NCBI RefSeq assembly: GCF_001613325.1
Contig: NZ_BDCD01000007.1
Coordinates: 248,001-312,000 of the forward strand
DNA from: Nocardia yamanashiensis NBRC 100130
Lineage (GTDB): Bacteria > Actinomycetota > Actinomycetes > Mycobacteriales > Mycobacteriaceae
DNA length: 64,000 nucleotides
Direction: 5' to 3'
Made by a program: the position numbers and the translations under genes. Numbering within the stretch: the first letter of the stretch is position 1; each line of letters begins with the position of its first letter. The notes below the pieces were generated by a model, which was not told where the DNA came from, made no database searches, and worked only from the letters and a program-made list of their open reading frames with translations. This document shows positions 1-9,202 of the stretch, piece by piece.

Positions 1-2
1 GG

Positions 3-1085
3 GAACGAGCCCGCGTACTGACCGAATTCAGTCCCGAGCCACTGCTTTTCCACACCGTCTGGTCACGGCTGCGGCTTCCGGGCGATCGCACCGTCCCCGG
101 GCCCTGGCACGAGAACGACATCGAAAACGTTGCCGCCCTGGACTATCGGGGCCGGGCCGCCGTGGTGTCCGACGACGAGGACGACATGGGATTCGTGCTG
201 GCCGCCGACACCGGCGAGCTGCTGGCGGGTCCGGTCCCCGACGCGCTCGAGCATCCCGAACTGAGCGCGGCGTTCGAGGACCACGACCCGATCGCCGGGC
301 AGCTCGCCATATCCGGGGAATGGCGGCGCACCACCTTTCTCCGCGACGGCGAGCCGCTCGGCATCCTGCACCATCCCGCGGCGGACTACGCGGCTTTGGT
401 CGGCGATACCCTGGTCGTGGTCGGAAACCAGGGCGCTTACGCCCTGCACGTGGACACCGCCCGGCTGCGCCCCGGCCCCGACAAGGCGCTCCGGCCGATG
501 ATCGGCGCGCACGGCCGCATCCTCCCGAAACCGGTCGACCCCACCCTGTTCGCCGATCCCCGCCGTCTGCTCAAGCAAGTCTTCGGCCCCGGGCACATCC
601 ATCGCCGCGACGACCCGCCCGCGACCATCACCCACGCCCCCACCCGCCACACGATGACCGGCACCGGCCTCCCCCACATCGAATGGCTGCTCGGCATCAC
701 CCTCGACCCCACCGGCGAATTCCCGACGCGCCCTTGGCAATCGATCCCCGAAGCCGCCCAACCCCCGGACAGCGGCCCCTTCCACCTACTGGGCGACTGG
801 CTCGGCGTCCCCCTCCTCCTCGACGGCAGCACCGGCCGGGTACTACGCATGCTCCCCGCGGACTCCCCCGCCTACCTGTTCCCCCGCGACCACCTACTCG
901 GCACCAGCCTCGAACAGTTCGTCCTCATGCTGGCCCTCCTCCAGCACTACCTGCGCATCTACCGAGCGGCGAGCTCGGAACGCGAACAGGTCCTCACCGA
1001 ATTGCGGGTCCTGCTCCCCGAAGTCGACCCCCTCGCCGCCTCCGACTCCTGGCAGCACGTCCTGCATTTCGACGAATGGCATTGA
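3..1085 (+). CDS. SUKH-4-like immunity or regulatory protein, 5' end outside window
   Basis: The frame is open from the first bases of the window to a TGA at 1083-1085, giving at least 360 residues, so the N-terminus lies to the left. The C-terminal 100 residues (GDWLGVPLLLDGSTGRV, then a hydrophobic EQFVLMLALLQ segment, then a DSWQHVLHFDEW ending) resemble the SUKH-4 fold, which is found in immunity proteins of polymorphic toxin systems and in some Streptomyces regulators. The first half has no family I recognise. There is no signal peptide or membrane segment in the visible part. The family call rests on C-terminal resemblance alone, and no toxin partner is visible inside the window. Confidence 0.5.
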   Translation, partial: ERARVLTEFSPEPLLFHTVWSRLRLPGDRTVPGPWHENDIENVAALDYRGRAAVVSDDEDDMGFVLAADTGELLAGPVPDALEHPELSAAFEDHDPIAGQLAISGEWRRTTFLRDGEPLGILHHPAADYAALVGDTLVVVGNQGAYALHVDTARLRPGPDKALRPMIGAHGRILPKPVDPTLFADPRRLLKQVFGPGHIHRRDDPPATITHAPTRHTMTGTGLPHIEWLLGITLDPTGEFPTRPWQSIPEAAQPPDSGPFHLLGDWLGVPLLLDGSTGRVLRMLPADSPAYLFPRDHLLGTSLEQFVLMLALLQHYLRIYRAASSEREQVLTELRVLLPEVDPLAASDSWQHVLHFDEWH

Positions 1086-1095
1086 GACGGATCGT

Positions 1096-1458
1096 TCAGC
1101 CCAGCAGCGCCTGGGTACAGGTGTAACCGAGCAGCGCCGCCCCCAGACCGGCGAACAAGCTGGCGGCGACATTGAGTACGGCGTACAGGTAGGCGCGCTG
1201 CTCGGCGAGCCGGACGGTTTCGTAGCTGAAGGTGCTATAGGTCGTCAGCGCGCCACAGAACCCGGTGCCCAGCAGGGTGATCCACGGCGTGGAGAGAGCG
1301 GCACCCGTCAGCGCACCGAGGGTCAGGCAACCACAGAGGTTGACGATGAAAGTGCCCCAAGGGAATACGCTGTCATGCCGGGTTTGGACGGCGCGGTCGG
1401 TGAGATAGCGCAGCGGCGCGCCGACCATGGCGCCGAGGACGACGAGCAGAGCGTTCAT
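1096..1458 (-). CDS. crcB: Fluoride channel subunit FluC/CrcB (downstream copy)
   Basis: A 120-residue integral membrane protein with four hydrophobic helices. It carries the CrcB/Fluc landmarks: an asparagine-bearing GTFIVNLCGC segment around residues 36-44 and GFCGALTTYSTFSYE around 67-80, matching the GxxGxxTTFSTF signature whose aromatic residues line the fluoride path. The family forms dual-topology dimers that export fluoride. The ATG at 1458 overlaps the stop of the upstream crcB copy by four bases, so the two are translationally coupled and may form a heterodimeric channel. I saw no fluoride riboswitch ahead of the pair. Confidence 0.92.
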   Translation of the reverse strand: MNALLVVLGAMVGAPLRYLTDRAVQTRHDSVFPWGTFIVNLCGCLTLGALTGAALSTPWITLLGTGFCGALTTYSTFSYETVRLAEQRAYLYAVLNVAASLFAGLGAALLGYTCTQALLG

Positions 1459-1955
1459 CGCACGACTTCCTCTCGCCGCCACACCTTTCGAGCGACCACG
1501 CGAGTGAGCGCGACGGCGACGACGGTCGCGAGCAACGCGCACAGCAGCGTCGCGGTGAAGTACGCGAACGCCGTCAACGCCGAATCCGGTTGCAGCAGTG
1601 CGCGAGTGTCGTTGGCGTAGGTGGAGAACGTCGTGAACCCGCCGAGAATGCCCACCCCGAGGAAGGGCCGCACCAGCGGATGCGCGGCCCCGATCTCGGT
1701 AACCACGACCATCAGCACCCCGATCAGAAAACACCCGATCACATTGGTGACGAACGTGGCCCACGGAAACCCACCCACCGGCGCAGGCCACAACACAGCG
1801 AGCCCGTACCGCCCCAGCGCACCGACCGCGCCACCGGCGGAGATGACCGCCAGCACCGCACCGTGCGTCCGCGACAATTCCGCCCGCTGCCCGGGTTCGT
1901 GAACATCGATATCGGGATCGATCGCCCCACCCGCCGGGCTCACCTCACCACTCAC
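1455..1955 (-). CDS. crcB: Fluoride channel subunit FluC/CrcB (upstream copy)
   Basis: A 166-residue paralogue of the downstream CrcB with an extra polar N-terminus of about 30 residues before the first helix. It has the family motifs FPWATFVTNVIGCF (about residues 64-77) and GILGGFTTFSTYAND (about 101-115). The GTG start at 1955 is chosen because AGGAG lies six bases upstream. In actinobacteria adjacent crcB genes usually encode the two halves of a Fluc heterodimer for fluoride efflux across the plasma membrane. The last bases overlap the start of the second copy. Confidence 0.92.
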   Translation of the reverse strand: MSGEVSPAGGAIDPDIDVHEPGQRAELSRTHGAVLAVISAGGAVGALGRYGLAVLWPAPVGGFPWATFVTNVIGCFLIGVLMVVVTEIGAAHPLVRPFLGVGILGGFTTFSTYANDTRALLQPDSALTAFAYFTATLLCALLATVVAVALTRVVARKVWRREEVVR

Positions 1956-2012
1956 AGTCGTCTCCTGATTTCGGATTCGCGGGTCCAGGCGCGCGGCGGG
2001 TGCTCGCGGATA

Positions 2013-3392
2013 TCAGTCGGCGGGGAGTTCTTCGCCGGATTCGGCCAGCTTCGTGGCGACTTCGGTGGGGAAGACGTTGCGGAAGAGGAACAGGTCGCGG
2101 CCGAGTTTCCAACCGGGGGCCAGGGCTACGGCGTAGCGCTCGAAGTAGCCGAGTTGCTTGCCCATGAGGATGAGCTGCTGGGGGCCGGAAGCGCCGCGGC
2201 GTTTGCCGAATTCGAGGAGGCGGGCCGAGACCACGCCGAGGTCGAGTTTGTCGAGGCTGCCGGACAGGACGGGGCCGAGGGCCACGGCGAGCTGACGGCC
2301 GATGGTGGCGTCGTCGCCGCTGTCGTCGGAGACCAGGTCGAGTTTGCGCAGCGCCCGGGCTACTGGGCGGAAGTCGTTGTCGATGGCGCTGGCGTAGAAG
2401 AGCGCGCGGACGAACTCGCGCCATTCGGTTTCCATCTTGCCGACGATGCCGAAGTCGAGCATGGCCACGCGGCCGTCGTCGAGCAGCCAGAGATTGCCGG
2501 CGTGCACGTCGCCGTGGAAGAGACCGTGCACCGCAACCGATTCCATCCACGCCTTGACCAGCCGGCGGATCAGCAGCTCGGAATCGGGGTGGGCGGCGCG
2601 GATGTCGTCGAAGCGGTCCAGGGGCATGCCGCGCATGCGTTCCATGCACAGCACCCGGGGGGCCGTGTAGTCCCAATACACCTCGGGGATGGCCACATTC
2701 GTGTTGTCGCCGAACGCCGAGAGGTTCTCGCGGGCGCGCGCCTGATTGTCGGCCTCGATGAGGAAGTTCAGTTCGGCGACCGTGGCCTCGTACAGATCGC
2801 GCACCACCGCCTGGGTATTGGCGACCCGGGCGTTCTCCGAACGCTTCTCCAGGGTGCGGGCCAGGCGCATGGCGGCGCGCAGGTCCACGATCATGCGGCG
2901 GCCGATCTCCGGGCGCTGCACCTTCACCACCGCGGGCCGCCCGTCGCGCAGCACGCAGGCGTGCACCTGGGCGATGGACGCCGCCGACAGCGGTTCGTCG
3001 TCGAACTCCAGGAACAGCTCGGAGATCGGCTTGCCCAGGTCGGCCTCGATGATGGCGCGCGCATCGGCCGACGGGAACGGCTGCACATCGTCCAGGCAGC
3101 GCAGGCAGGCATCGGCCAGATCGCGCGGGAACGCCCCGGGCGAGGACGCGATGAGCTGACCGAGCTTGACGAACATGGGCCCGAGGGTTTCGAAACCGTT
3201 CACCACCCCGTCGGCCACCGCGCGCTTACGCTTGGACGGGCGCAGCCCGCGGCGCAGCACATTGCCGGTGACGGATCCGCCCAGGACCAGGCCCACGATG
3301 GCGGTGCGCTTCCACTCGGAGAAGCCGAACGTGTCCAGGTCAGGCCGGATCACCTCGGGCGTCGACGCCCGCGCTGCGGTCGGTGAGCTCAC
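2013..3392 (-). CDS. ABC1/UbiB-family atypical kinase
   Basis: About 459 residues from a GTG start at 3392; earlier starts exist but would add a non-conserved leader. All ABC1 landmarks are present: the KxGQ motif (FVKLGQ), the alanine-rich loop (SAASIAQVHA), the VVKVQ lysine, the catalytic GDVHAGN segment and the metal-binding LDFG. UbiB, ADCK and Coq8 proteins of this family are ATPases or kinases linked to isoprenoid quinone and lipid metabolism. Actinobacterial copies have mostly unassigned roles. The gene stands alone, divergent from the acyl-CoA carboxylase gene. A second ABC1 kinase lies at 30852-32270. Confidence 0.88.
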   Translation of the reverse strand: MSSPTAARASTPEVIRPDLDTFGFSEWKRTAIVGLVLGGSVTGNVLRRGLRPSKRKRAVADGVVNGFETLGPMFVKLGQLIASSPGAFPRDLADACLRCLDDVQPFPSADARAIIEADLGKPISELFLEFDDEPLSAASIAQVHACVLRDGRPAVVKVQRPEIGRRMIVDLRAAMRLARTLEKRSENARVANTQAVVRDLYEATVAELNFLIEADNQARARENLSAFGDNTNVAIPEVYWDYTAPRVLCMERMRGMPLDRFDDIRAAHPDSELLIRRLVKAWMESVAVHGLFHGDVHAGNLWLLDDGRVAMLDFGIVGKMETEWREFVRALFYASAIDNDFRPVARALRKLDLVSDDSGDDATIGRQLAVALGPVLSGSLDKLDLGVVSARLLEFGKRRGASGPQQLILMGKQLGYFERYAVALAPGWKLGRDLFLFRNVFPTEVATKLAESGEELPAD

Positions 3393-3598
3393 GGGGCGCA
3401 GTGTAGCGCTGCGTGCGCCCGGGAGCCGACTGTGGTGGGCGACACTCGAATCCGCCCAGGTGCCCGGGGCCTTGTTACCCAGGAGTTCAGTGGTTGATCG
3501 TGAGCCGCACCAGGTACCGTGCATGGTCGGGCCGCGATCCGGCTCGACAGGGCCGCGCTCGGCTCTCCTGATGAAGGCGGAAAGGCAAGACCTAAGTA

Positions 3599-5149
3599 AT
3601 GACGGGTACAGCGGAAAAGCTGGCGGAACTGCGCAAGCTCCTGGAGATCGCCGAAGAGCCCACCGGTGAAAAAGGCATCCAGAAGCGGCTAGCCAAAGGC
3701 ATCCCCAGCGCCCGAGAACGGGTGCACATGCTGCTGGACCCGGGCAGCTTCGTCGAGATGGGCGCGCTCATGCGCCAGCCCGGCAACTCCAACGCCTACT
3801 ACGGCGACGGCGTGGTCACCGGCCGCGGCACCATCGACGGCCGCCCGGTCGTGGTCATCTCCCACGATCCGACCGTCTACGGCGGCTCGGTCAGCGAGAT
3901 CTTCGGCCGCCGCGTGCGCCTGGTCATGGACTTCGCCTACAACAACGCCTGCCCGGTGGTCTGCATCAACGACTCCGGCGGCGCCCGGATTCAGGACGGC
4001 GTCACCTCGCTCGCCTGGTACGCCATCATGTGCCGGCTGCAGGAGGACCTGTCCGGTTACGTGCCGATGATCGCGGTCATGCTCGGCAAGTGCGCGGCCG
4101 GTTCGGTGTACGGGCCCATCAATATGGACGTCCTGGTCGCCACCGAGGACTCCTACATGTTCGTGACCGGCCCGGAGGTCATCAAGGCGGTCACCGGTTC
4201 CGTGGTCACCGCCGACGAGCTGGGCGGCGCGCGGGCGCTCGAGCGCAACGGCACCGTGCATCACGTCGCCAAGACCGAGCAGGCCGCCTTCGACTGGGTC
4301 CGCGACTACCTGAGCTTCCTGCCCTCGAGCTGCCTGGAGCAGCCGCCGGTGATCAACCCCGGCCTGGAGCCCGAACTCACCGATTCCGATCGCGAGCTCG
4401 ACAAGCTCATGCCCGACGCCGACAAGACCGGCTACGACATGCACGAGGTGCTGCTGCGCATCTTCGACGACGGCACCTTCCACGAGGTGAGCGAGAAGTC
4501 CTCGGCCAACCTCATCACCGGTTTCGCGCGGGTGGACGGCCTGCCGGTCGGCGTCGTCGCCAACCAGCCGCTGGTGCTGGGCGGCGCGCTGGACGCGGCC
4601 TGCTCGGACAAGGCCGCGCATTTCATCCGGATCTGCGACGCGTTCAATATTCCGCTGGTCTACGTGGTCGACACCCCGGGCGTGTTGCCGGGCGTGGACG
4701 AGGAGCGCAATCACGTGATCAAGCGCGGCGGGCGCATGTTCCGCGCGCTGATCGAGGCCACCGTGCCGATCGTGACCATCGTGACCCGCAAGGCGTACGG
4801 CGGCGGTTACGCGGTGATGGGCTGCAAGCAGCTGGGCGCGGACATCAACCTGGCGTGGCCGACCGCCCGGCTCGCGGTCATGGGCGCGGAGTCCATGATC
4901 CCGATCGTCGGCAAGCGGCAGCTGGAGGCGACGCCGCCGGAGCAGCGCGAGGCGGTGCGGCAGAACATGATCGACTTCTACAACCTCACCGTCGCCACGC
5001 CGTGGACGGCCGCCGAGCGCGGGTACATCGACGCGGTCATCGAGCCGTCGGCCACCCGCCTGGAGATCCGCAAGGCGCTGCGCCTGCTGCGCGACAAGGG
5101 TGCGGTGCGCAAGCCCAACCCGCGCAAGCACAACCTGTACCCGATGTGA
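3599..5149 (+). CDS. Acyl-CoA carboxylase carboxyltransferase (beta) subunit
   Basis: A 516-residue protein covering both crotonase-fold halves of the acyl-CoA carboxylase beta family. It transfers CO2 from biotin to acetyl-, propionyl- or longer acyl-CoA to make malonyl-, methylmalonyl- or related CoA for fatty acid and mycolate synthesis. Oxyanion-hole glycines are visible in [13 protein letters not shown] (N-domain) and in [12 protein letters not shown] (C-domain). The carboxy end (RKHNLYPM) differs from the usual AccD5 ending. No biotin carboxylase gene is adjacent, so the alpha subunit is supplied from elsewhere. Substrate preference cannot be read from the sequence. ATG 3599 begins the conserved N-terminus. 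Confidence 0.93.
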   Translation: MTGTAEKLAELRKLLEIAEEPTGEKGIQKRLAKGIPSARERVHMLLDPGSFVEMGALMRQPGNSNAYYGDGVVTGRGTIDGRPVVVISHDPTVYGGSVSEIFGRRVRLVMDFAYNNACPVVCINDSGGARIQDGVTSLAWYAIMCRLQEDLSGYVPMIAVMLGKCAAGSVYGPINMDVLVATEDSYMFVTGPEVIKAVTGSVVTADELGGARALERNGTVHHVAKTEQAAFDWVRDYLSFLPSSCLEQPPVINPGLEPELTDSDRELDKLMPDADKTGYDMHEVLLRIFDDGTFHEVSEKSSANLITGFARVDGLPVGVVANQPLVLGGALDAACSDKAAHFIRICDAFNIPLVYVVDTPGVLPGVDEERNHVIKRGGRMFRALIEATVPIVTIVTRKAYGGGYAVMGCKQLGADINLAWPTARLAVMGAESMIPIVGKRQLEATPPEQREAVRQNMIDFYNLTVATPWTAAERGYIDAVIEPSATRLEIRKALRLLRDKGAVRKPNPRKHNLYPM

Positions 5150-5176
5150 TCGGAAACCTGTAGAGCGACAACGAAT

Positions 5177-5206
5177 CCCGCCCCCGGCCGTTCGGCCGGG
5201 GGCGGG
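5177..5206. terminator. Intrinsic terminator-like hairpin between converging genes
   Basis: A perfect 13-bp GC-rich stem (5177-5189 pairing with 5194-5206) with a four-base loop lies between the end of the carboxylase gene and the end of the convergent lipase gene. No long T-run follows, as is normal for high-GC actinobacteria. It could serve both strands. Confidence 0.8.
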
Positions 5207-5257
5207 GTCGTCGGGTAGGGATGATCACGCCGGGCGAGGCAGCGTTCGGGCGGCGAT

Positions 5258-6646
5258 TCAGCACTCGTTGGGCGCGGGCACGCCTTGCAGGCGCTGATCG
5301 AGCCAGTTCAGGGATTCCGGATATCCGGTGACGGCGCCGATGATGTGCTCGCCGAAGACGCTGCGGTAGACCGCCGTCGCGCCCAGCGCGCATTGTTCGG
5401 CGTAGAGCTTCTTCGCCCCCTCGGCGGGCACCCACCACTCTTGTTCACCGTTGTAGATGTACAGCGGCACAGCCGATTTGCGCCCCTCGATCCGGCTCAG
5501 CTGGTAGATCTCCTCCGCCAGCTCACTGCGCAGCGGATCCGGATAGTTCGCCGCGATATCGATGGGCAGTTGCAGCAGGCCCGGCCACGAGTAGGACGAC
5601 ATGCACAGGTCCTTCAACGCCGAGACCGCGGCCCATTGCGCCAAATGGTTCATGCGGGAGAGGATTTCGGGCCGCTCCCGGCCGATGGCGAAGGTCGCCG
5701 CCATGAACACGCCCGAGGCGAGGTTGGCGTTCATGCTCCGGGACAGGATCTCGAAGTCGGCCGGGACGCCGCCCAGCGCCGCGCCCACCACCACCTCGGC
5801 CAATTCCGGCGCGTAGTCGTTCATCAGCTTGACCGCGCCGTGGGTCGCGATCGCCCCGCCGGAGTAGCCGACCATCGCGAATCGGCTGTCCCCCAGCTGG
5901 ATCGGCATATGATTGCGCACCGCCCGGATGCCGTCCAGAATCGCGTGCCCCGCCACGTACGGTTCGGCGTAGGCCATCCGCGGCCCTTCGTGGTCCACGA
6001 TCAGCACCGCGTATCCGCGCAGGATCGCCAGCTGGGTGGTCGGCAGCAGATACTCCGCCAGGTTCGTCTTGCTGTTGAAGCCGCGCGAGAGCGTGTAGCT
6101 CGGATTGCAGTCCCGCCCCAGGGCATTGATCGGCAGGTTGTTCACCAGCACCGGCCGCCGCCCCGCCCCGGTCCACTCGCCGAACGGAAGCACCAGTGTC
6201 GCAACCGCATACGAGGGCAGGTCGTGGGAATCGGTGGTGCGGTACTTCAATTGCAGCACCTGCTGCACCGGCGTGATAAGGGTGGGCCCGCCCGTCGCGG
6301 TCACATCCCGCCAGGCCACCACGTCACCGGGGGCGAGTTCGTCGAGCCCCGCGGGCCAGTCGTCGACGAACCAGTCACCGATGGCCGCGGGCATGGTGGC
6401 GGCACGGAAAGCCGCCAGGTCGGGGGCGATGCCGCCGGCCGCGACCAGCGGCGCTTGCGAGGCGGGCAGCAGCGGCGGCGCGGGCACCAGCAGGTCGATC
6501 CACTGTTGCAGGCCGGGCAGGTCGAGCGCCGGCGGATTCGGCGGCTCCGGCGCTTGCCCGCCCGTATCGACCGGCTGTGCCTGCGCCTGTGCCGCGAAAC
6601 ACCCGATCATCAAGGCGGCGAAAAGAATTCGCAGGCAGCGAAGCAC
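5258..6646 (-). CDS. Secreted LIP-family triacylglycerol lipase
   Basis: About 462 residues with a GTG start at 6646, which gives a plausible export signal (VLRCLRILFAALMIGCFAA followed by an AQA cleavage region). The mature part is an alpha/beta hydrolase of the actinobacterial LIP family, common in Nocardia, Rhodococcus and mycobacteria. The nucleophile elbow GYSGGA and the C-terminal EHIIGA histidine segment are clear. The usual acid residue before the lid seems altered, reading NGEQEWWVP where relatives have an Asp. The likely role is extracellular hydrolysis of triacylglycerols or related esters. An ATG 16 codons further in would truncate the signal. Confidence 0.82.
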   Translation of the reverse strand: MLRCLRILFAALMIGCFAAQAQAQPVDTGGQAPEPPNPPALDLPGLQQWIDLLVPAPPLLPASQAPLVAAGGIAPDLAAFRAATMPAAIGDWFVDDWPAGLDELAPGDVVAWRDVTATGGPTLITPVQQVLQLKYRTTDSHDLPSYAVATLVLPFGEWTGAGRRPVLVNNLPINALGRDCNPSYTLSRGFNSKTNLAEYLLPTTQLAILRGYAVLIVDHEGPRMAYAEPYVAGHAILDGIRAVRNHMPIQLGDSRFAMVGYSGGAIATHGAVKLMNDYAPELAEVVVGAALGGVPADFEILSRSMNANLASGVFMAATFAIGRERPEILSRMNHLAQWAAVSALKDLCMSSYSWPGLLQLPIDIAANYPDPLRSELAEEIYQLSRIEGRKSAVPLYIYNGEQEWWVPAEGAKKLYAEQCALGATAVYRSVFGEHIIGAVTGYPESLNWLDQRLQGVPAPNEC

Positions 6647-6982
6647 AGCACCCCCAACAGATCGACGGTTGGACGTCCCCTCATCCTGAACGCGCACGAG
6701 CCTAATCCGGCAGCGCGGTGCGACACTCCGTAGTCGTCGGTTCGAAGCCACATCGAGACCGGTCCGTGCCGATAATGCGACTGCCAGGTATTTGCCGACC
6801 GCCGGACCGGGTGCGGCTTCGGGAATCACCGAACGCTCGGGCCGCCGGTCCGGCGCGGCCCACCGGCCCCGGAGCCTGGACGAGCCGTCGAATATCGCCG
6901 TTTTCGCCCGAACGACCAGTCCGAATGTCCGATTAATTGCGGTGAGCCGGTGAAAAACTCCGTGCCCGAACAACTTTTGCAG
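6647..6982. other. Intergenic region, no gene seen
   Basis: About 340 bases between the divergent lipase and Rv2629-like genes. No frame with a good start and ribosome site was found. The left half should hold the lipase promoter, and the right end carries the SigF-type promoter annotated separately. Confidence 0.6.
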
Positions 6983-7007
6983 GATTGCCCGGAAAAAGCG
7001 GGGGTAT
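6983..7007 (+). promoter_or_regulatory. SigF-type promoter of the Rv2629-like gene
   Basis: GATT (6983-6986), a 15-base spacer, then GGGTAT (7002-7007). This fits the GNTT-N15-GGGTAT form known for SigF/SigB-family promoters. The GTG start at 7017 follows only nine bases after the -10 element and no Shine-Dalgarno fits between them, so the transcript may be leaderless. Confidence 0.6.
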
Positions 7008-7016
7008 CCGACCAAT

Positions 7017-8123
7017 GTGACCAGGACAAGTCTCCGGGAACTGATCGATCGACAGGGTCCGTTCGTCTCGGTGTACTTCGACAGTTCGCAGGCTGTCGGA
7101 GACACCGCACGGCAGACCGAACTCCGATACCGGTCTGTTCGCGAAAAGCTCAGCGCCGCAGGCGCGTCCGGGCAGCAACTCGGCGCGCTGGGGATCGCGG
7201 TGGCGGCGGGTCCGCCGGCACCCGGACGGTCGGGGCGAGCGCTCATCGCCGATCAGCGCACCGTGCTGGTCGACGAGCAGCTGCCCGTCCCGCCGCCCAG
7301 CGACATCGTGCGGGTCTCTCCCCTGCCGCACCTGCTACCGCTGCTGGAACAGCGCGCACCCGTGATTCCGCACGTGGCGGCCCGCGTCGAACGCGCCGGG
7401 GCCCGCCTGTACGCCGTGGACCGTCACGGCGACACGGTGGCGCATATGACCGGCTCGCTCGGTCAGCCGCCGTTGCCGGCCCGCGGGGTGCGCGGGCAGC
7501 GCGCCATGCGCCGGCACGGGCCGGACACCGTCCGCCGCACCCTCGATATCGTGGCCGCGCGCATGCTGGAACTGGCGAACCGGGTGGACGCCGTGCTGAT
7601 CCTGGTGGCCGGCGAGCCCACCGTCCGGGCCGGATTGCGCACCGCGGTGGAGATCCGCCTGGGCGCCGGCACCACCGTGGACGGCGATCCGCCCGACGCG
7701 CGCCACCGCCGCCTGGTGGAGATCGACGCGGAGACCGAGACCATTCCCGAGCAGGTCCGCAAGAACGTCACCGAGGCCGCCGAAACCCATTGCGACGCGG
7801 TCTTGGAGCGCTATCGGACTCAGCGCGCCCGCTTCGGCGGCCCCACCACCGGCGGCCTCGCCGAGACCGCCGCCGCGCTGCGCGAGGCCCGCGTCTCCTG
7901 TCTGCTCATCGACGGCGGCGGCCTGGACGATCGCCGGGTGCTGGTGGGCGCGACCCACACCGACGTGGGGACCAGTGCCCACGAACTCGACGATCCGGCC
8001 GAGGTGCGCCGGGCGGACGAAGCGCTACCCGTCGCCGCTTTGGCGGGCGGGAGCGAAATCCTGCCGCTCACCGGGCGGCTCACCCTGCCGGACGGCGTCG
8101 GCGCGCTCCTGCGCGAGCACTGA
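7017..8123 (+). CDS. Rv2629-like protein with archaeo-eukaryotic release-factor fold (baeRF family)
   Basis: A 368-residue protein resembling Mycobacterium Rv2629 and the bacterial baeRF/Vms1-like group, whose central and C-terminal regions share the eRF1 domain-2/3 fold and are thought to act on or protect ribosomes in dormancy. Typical pieces are the N-terminal FVSVYFDSS strand, the middle VERAGARLYAVD strand and the late SCLLIDGGG strand. The start is GTG 7017. Rv2629 is part of the DosR dormancy regulon in M. tuberculosis. Here a SigF-type promoter sits directly upstream and a proline-rich small gene follows 27 bases downstream, so the two are probably cotranscribed. Confidence 0.78.
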   Translation: MTRTSLRELIDRQGPFVSVYFDSSQAVGDTARQTELRYRSVREKLSAAGASGQQLGALGIAVAAGPPAPGRSGRALIADQRTVLVDEQLPVPPPSDIVRVSPLPHLLPLLEQRAPVIPHVAARVERAGARLYAVDRHGDTVAHMTGSLGQPPLPARGVRGQRAMRRHGPDTVRRTLDIVAARMLELANRVDAVLILVAGEPTVRAGLRTAVEIRLGAGTTVDGDPPDARHRRLVEIDAETETIPEQVRKNVTEAAETHCDAVLERYRTQRARFGGPTTGGLAETAAALREARVSCLLIDGGGLDDRRVLVGATHTDVGTSAHELDDPAEVRRADEALPVAALAGGSEILPLTGRLTLPDGVGALLREH

Positions 8124-8150
8124 CCGCCGCATCGACCGAGGAGGAAAACC

Positions 8151-8372
8151 ATGCGAAACCGCCTTACCGCCACGGAACCCGTTACCCCGCAGCCGGACCC
8201 CTTGCCCCATCCGCCGCCGAACCCGATTCCGCCGACGCCGCCGCAGCCGCCGCTCCCGCAGCCCGAGCCGATTCCCGGTCAGCCGCAACCGGAGCCGATT
8301 CCCCCGCAGCCGCGCCCGGAACCCGTCCCGCCGATCCCGAGTCCCTCGCCGCCGCCGCCGAACCCGGTGTGA
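8151..8372 (+). CDS. Proline-rich small protein
   Basis: A 73-residue ORF preceded by a strong GAGGAGGA ribosome site seven bases before ATG 8151, only 27 bases after the Rv2629-like gene. Roughly half of the residues (36 of 73) are proline, arranged as PxPxP runs with Gln, Glu and Ile. After the first ten residues there is no fold-forming sequence, signal peptide or membrane helix. It should be an extended polyproline-II chain. The ribosome site and operon position argue that it is translated. Function is unknown. Stretches of consecutive prolines would normally need EF-P for translation. Confidence 0.65.
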   Translation: MRNRLTATEPVTPQPDPLPHPPPNPIPPTPPQPPLPQPEPIPGQPQPEPIPPQPRPEPVPPIPSPSPPPPNPV

Positions 8373-8392
8373 GTCAGGAGTTTTCGCGCCGG

Positions 8393-9202
8393 TCAATCAC
8401 GCAGTGCCTGCTCGCGCAACCAGCCCAGGGTCTTGGCGAGGATGCGCGAGACATGCATCTGCGAGATGCCGAGTTCGTCGGCGATCTGCGTCTGGGTCTT
8501 GGCATCGAAGAATCGCATGATGAGGATGTGCTGTTCGCGCTCGGGCAGTTCGGCGAGGAGCGGTTTGACCGCCATGAACTCGTCCACCCGGTCGTAGCGG
8601 GGCTCGACCTCGCCGAGCACCTCCATCAGCGACAGCGGGGTGTTCTCGTTGTCGTCACCGGTGACGGCGTCGAGCGAAGCCAGCTGATAGGCATTGCCCG
8701 CGATCAGCGCCTGCGTCACCTCCACCAGGTCCACCTCGAGCTCCGCGGCGATCTCGCGGGCCTTGGGCAGCCGCCCCAGCCGCTGCGCCAGCGTATCGAT
8801 GGCCCCGCCGATGGAAAGCTGAATCTCCTTGGTACGGCGCGGCACTCGCACCGCCCAGGTATTGTCGCGGAAATGCCGGCGCACTTCGCCCATCACGGTC
8901 GGCACCGCGAAGGACAGGAACGACGAGCCGCGGGTGACGTCGAAGCGATCCACCGCCTGCACCAGCCCGACCCGGGCCACCTGCAGCAGATCGTCGAAGG
9001 ATTCCCCGCGCCCGGAGAACTTGCGCGCGATGTGGTCGGCCAGCGGCATGCAGCGCCCGATCAGCTTCTCCCGCACGCGTTCGTACTGCGGGTCGGCCGG
9101 GTCGATGGCGGCCAGCTCCTCGAACATCGGCTCGATATTGTCGTAGCTGTCGCCGCGGCTGCGCGAGCGCGCGGGCGGGCGGGGCTTGGACTCATCCACC
9201 AT
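8393..9202 (-). CDS. sigF: RNA polymerase sigma factor, SigF/SigB/SigF-like family
   Basis: A 269-residue group 3 sigma-70 factor with region 2 (FDDLLQVARVGLVQAVDRFD, then FRDNTWAVRVPRR), region 3 (IDTLAQRLGRLPKAREIAAE) and a region 4 helix-turn-helix (TQTQIADELGISQMHVSRIL). It directs RNA polymerase to stress and stationary-phase promoters. ATG 9202 is chosen because it lies inside the 3' end of the anti-sigma gene (11-bp overlap), the arrangement of the usfX-sigF operon of M. tuberculosis. The operon is preceded by a promoter of the SigF consensus, implying autoregulation. SigB-type naming would be equally defensible. Confidence 0.9.
   Translation of the reverse strand: MVDESKPRPPARSRSRGDSYDNIEPMFEELAAIDPADPQYERVREKLIGRCMPLADHIARKFSGRGESFDDLLQVARVGLVQAVDRFDVTRGSSFLSFAVPTVMGEVRRHFRDNTWAVRVPRRTKEIQLSIGGAIDTLAQRLGRLPKAREIAAELEVDLVEVTQALIAGNAYQLASLDAVTGDDNENTPLSLMEVLGEVEPRYDRVDEFMAVKPLLAELPEREQHILIMRFFDAKTQTQIADELGISQMHVSRILAKTLGWLREQALRD

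Noticed and set aside
1956..2012. Fluoride riboswitch upstream of the crcB pair
   Set aside because: Only about 57 bases lie between the genes and I see no crcB-motif pseudoknot elements in them.
1590..3386. 598-codon plus-strand frame opposite crcB and the ABC1 kinase
   Set aside because: No recognisable domain; the opposite strand encodes complete conserved proteins.
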